Source of the DNA: Strigamia acuminata
Taxonomy: Eukaryota; Arthropoda; Chilopoda; Geophilomorpha; Linotaeniidae
Direction of reading: 5' to 3'
Length of the DNA stretch: 64,000 nt
Assembly: GCA_949358305.1 (NCBI GenBank)
Contig: OX442316.1
Coordinates: forward strand, 14,756,001-14,820,000
Both the position numbers and the translations under genes were made by a program. This document shows positions 63,938-64,000 of this stretch, piece by piece. Below the pieces are notes generated by a model, which was given only the letters and a program-made list of their open reading frames with translations, had not been told where the DNA came from and did no database searches. Position 1 is the first letter of the stretch; every line of letters starts with the position of its first letter.

Positions 63938-64000
63938 GACTTCTTAACCGGTGGTGCACGCACCCCTGGGGTGCGAGATAGGTTTTCTAAGGGTGCGACG
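63938..64000 (+). mobile_element. hAT-like terminus running off the window
   Basis: CTTCTTAACCGGTGGTGCAC followed by GCACCCCTGGGGTGCGAGA is typical of a hAT element 5' end. The element continues past the window, so the rest cannot be judged. Confidence 0.5.

Larger units (their letters stand above)
42983..64000. other. Repeat-dense DNA right of the LTR element, no confident gene
   Basis: 21 kb of AT-rich sequence holding the repeats listed below plus simple tracts: (AAAT)n near 49372-49400, poly-C near 54115, poly-A near 57271, (AAAAT)n near 60128-60165. Most ORFs are short and random-looking. Two stretches on the plus strand (62029-62241 and 62929-63060) read like protein but could not be joined into a gene. 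It may be intergenic or intronic. Confidence 0.5.

Overview
The window is animal (eukaryotic) genomic DNA. It is AT-rich and dominated by introns and transposable elements, and it has no prokaryotic gene organisation. Protein features of the one large host gene (a mind-meld/ADAM22-like protein with a long conserved cytoplasmic tail) suggest an arthropod. I infer this from remembered family features; I could not run a search.

Left third (about 2.36-22.61 kb, minus strand): a multi-exon gene for a membrane-anchored ADAM-family protein, reconstructed here as 27 coding segments plus one alternative segment. The joined phases are consistent all the way: from the first segment found to the stop, minus two leading bases, the length is a multiple of 3 (1,273 residues). 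Domain order is prodomain, RTKR furin site, metalloprotease fold, disintegrin, cysteine-rich, EGF-like, Pro/Thr stalk, TM, and a cytoplasmic tail of about 455 residues. The zinc motif reads [13 protein letters not shown], so the catalytic Glu is Met and the protein is predicted to be a non-protease adhesion/receptor ADAM of the ADAM11/22/23 (mind-meld) type. Two homologous TM exons (5800-5905 and 5245-5344) lie in tandem. Using either one keeps the frame; using both or neither breaks it. The signal-peptide exon was not found with confidence. A frameshifted leucine-rich-repeat pseudogene lies antisense inside one intron.

Middle (30.40-42.98 kb, plus strand): a complete Ty3/Gypsy-type LTR retrotransposon. 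It has LTRs of 524 bp each, which I read as identical, an AATT target duplication, a PPT, gag, and pol in the -1 frame. Three things are unusual: a proline-rich linker with five AT-hook-like motifs between RNase H and integrase, a 40-A run at the pol stop, and downstream ORFs (91 aa and 836 aa) that do not look like an envelope. The large ORF has a DnaJ-like CxxCxGxG-type zinc module and a charged helix, and I do not recognise it. This element is the best candidate for something undescribed.

Everything else (16.4-30.4 kb and 43-64 kb) is repeat-rich intron or intergenic DNA. It holds a dead Tc1-like transposase, hAT-type termini, several nested MITE families seen in more than one copy, tRNA- and 5S-derived SINE-like pieces, minisatellites and simple repeats. 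A few short plus-strand ORFs near 60-63 kb might be exons of another gene, but the evidence is weak.
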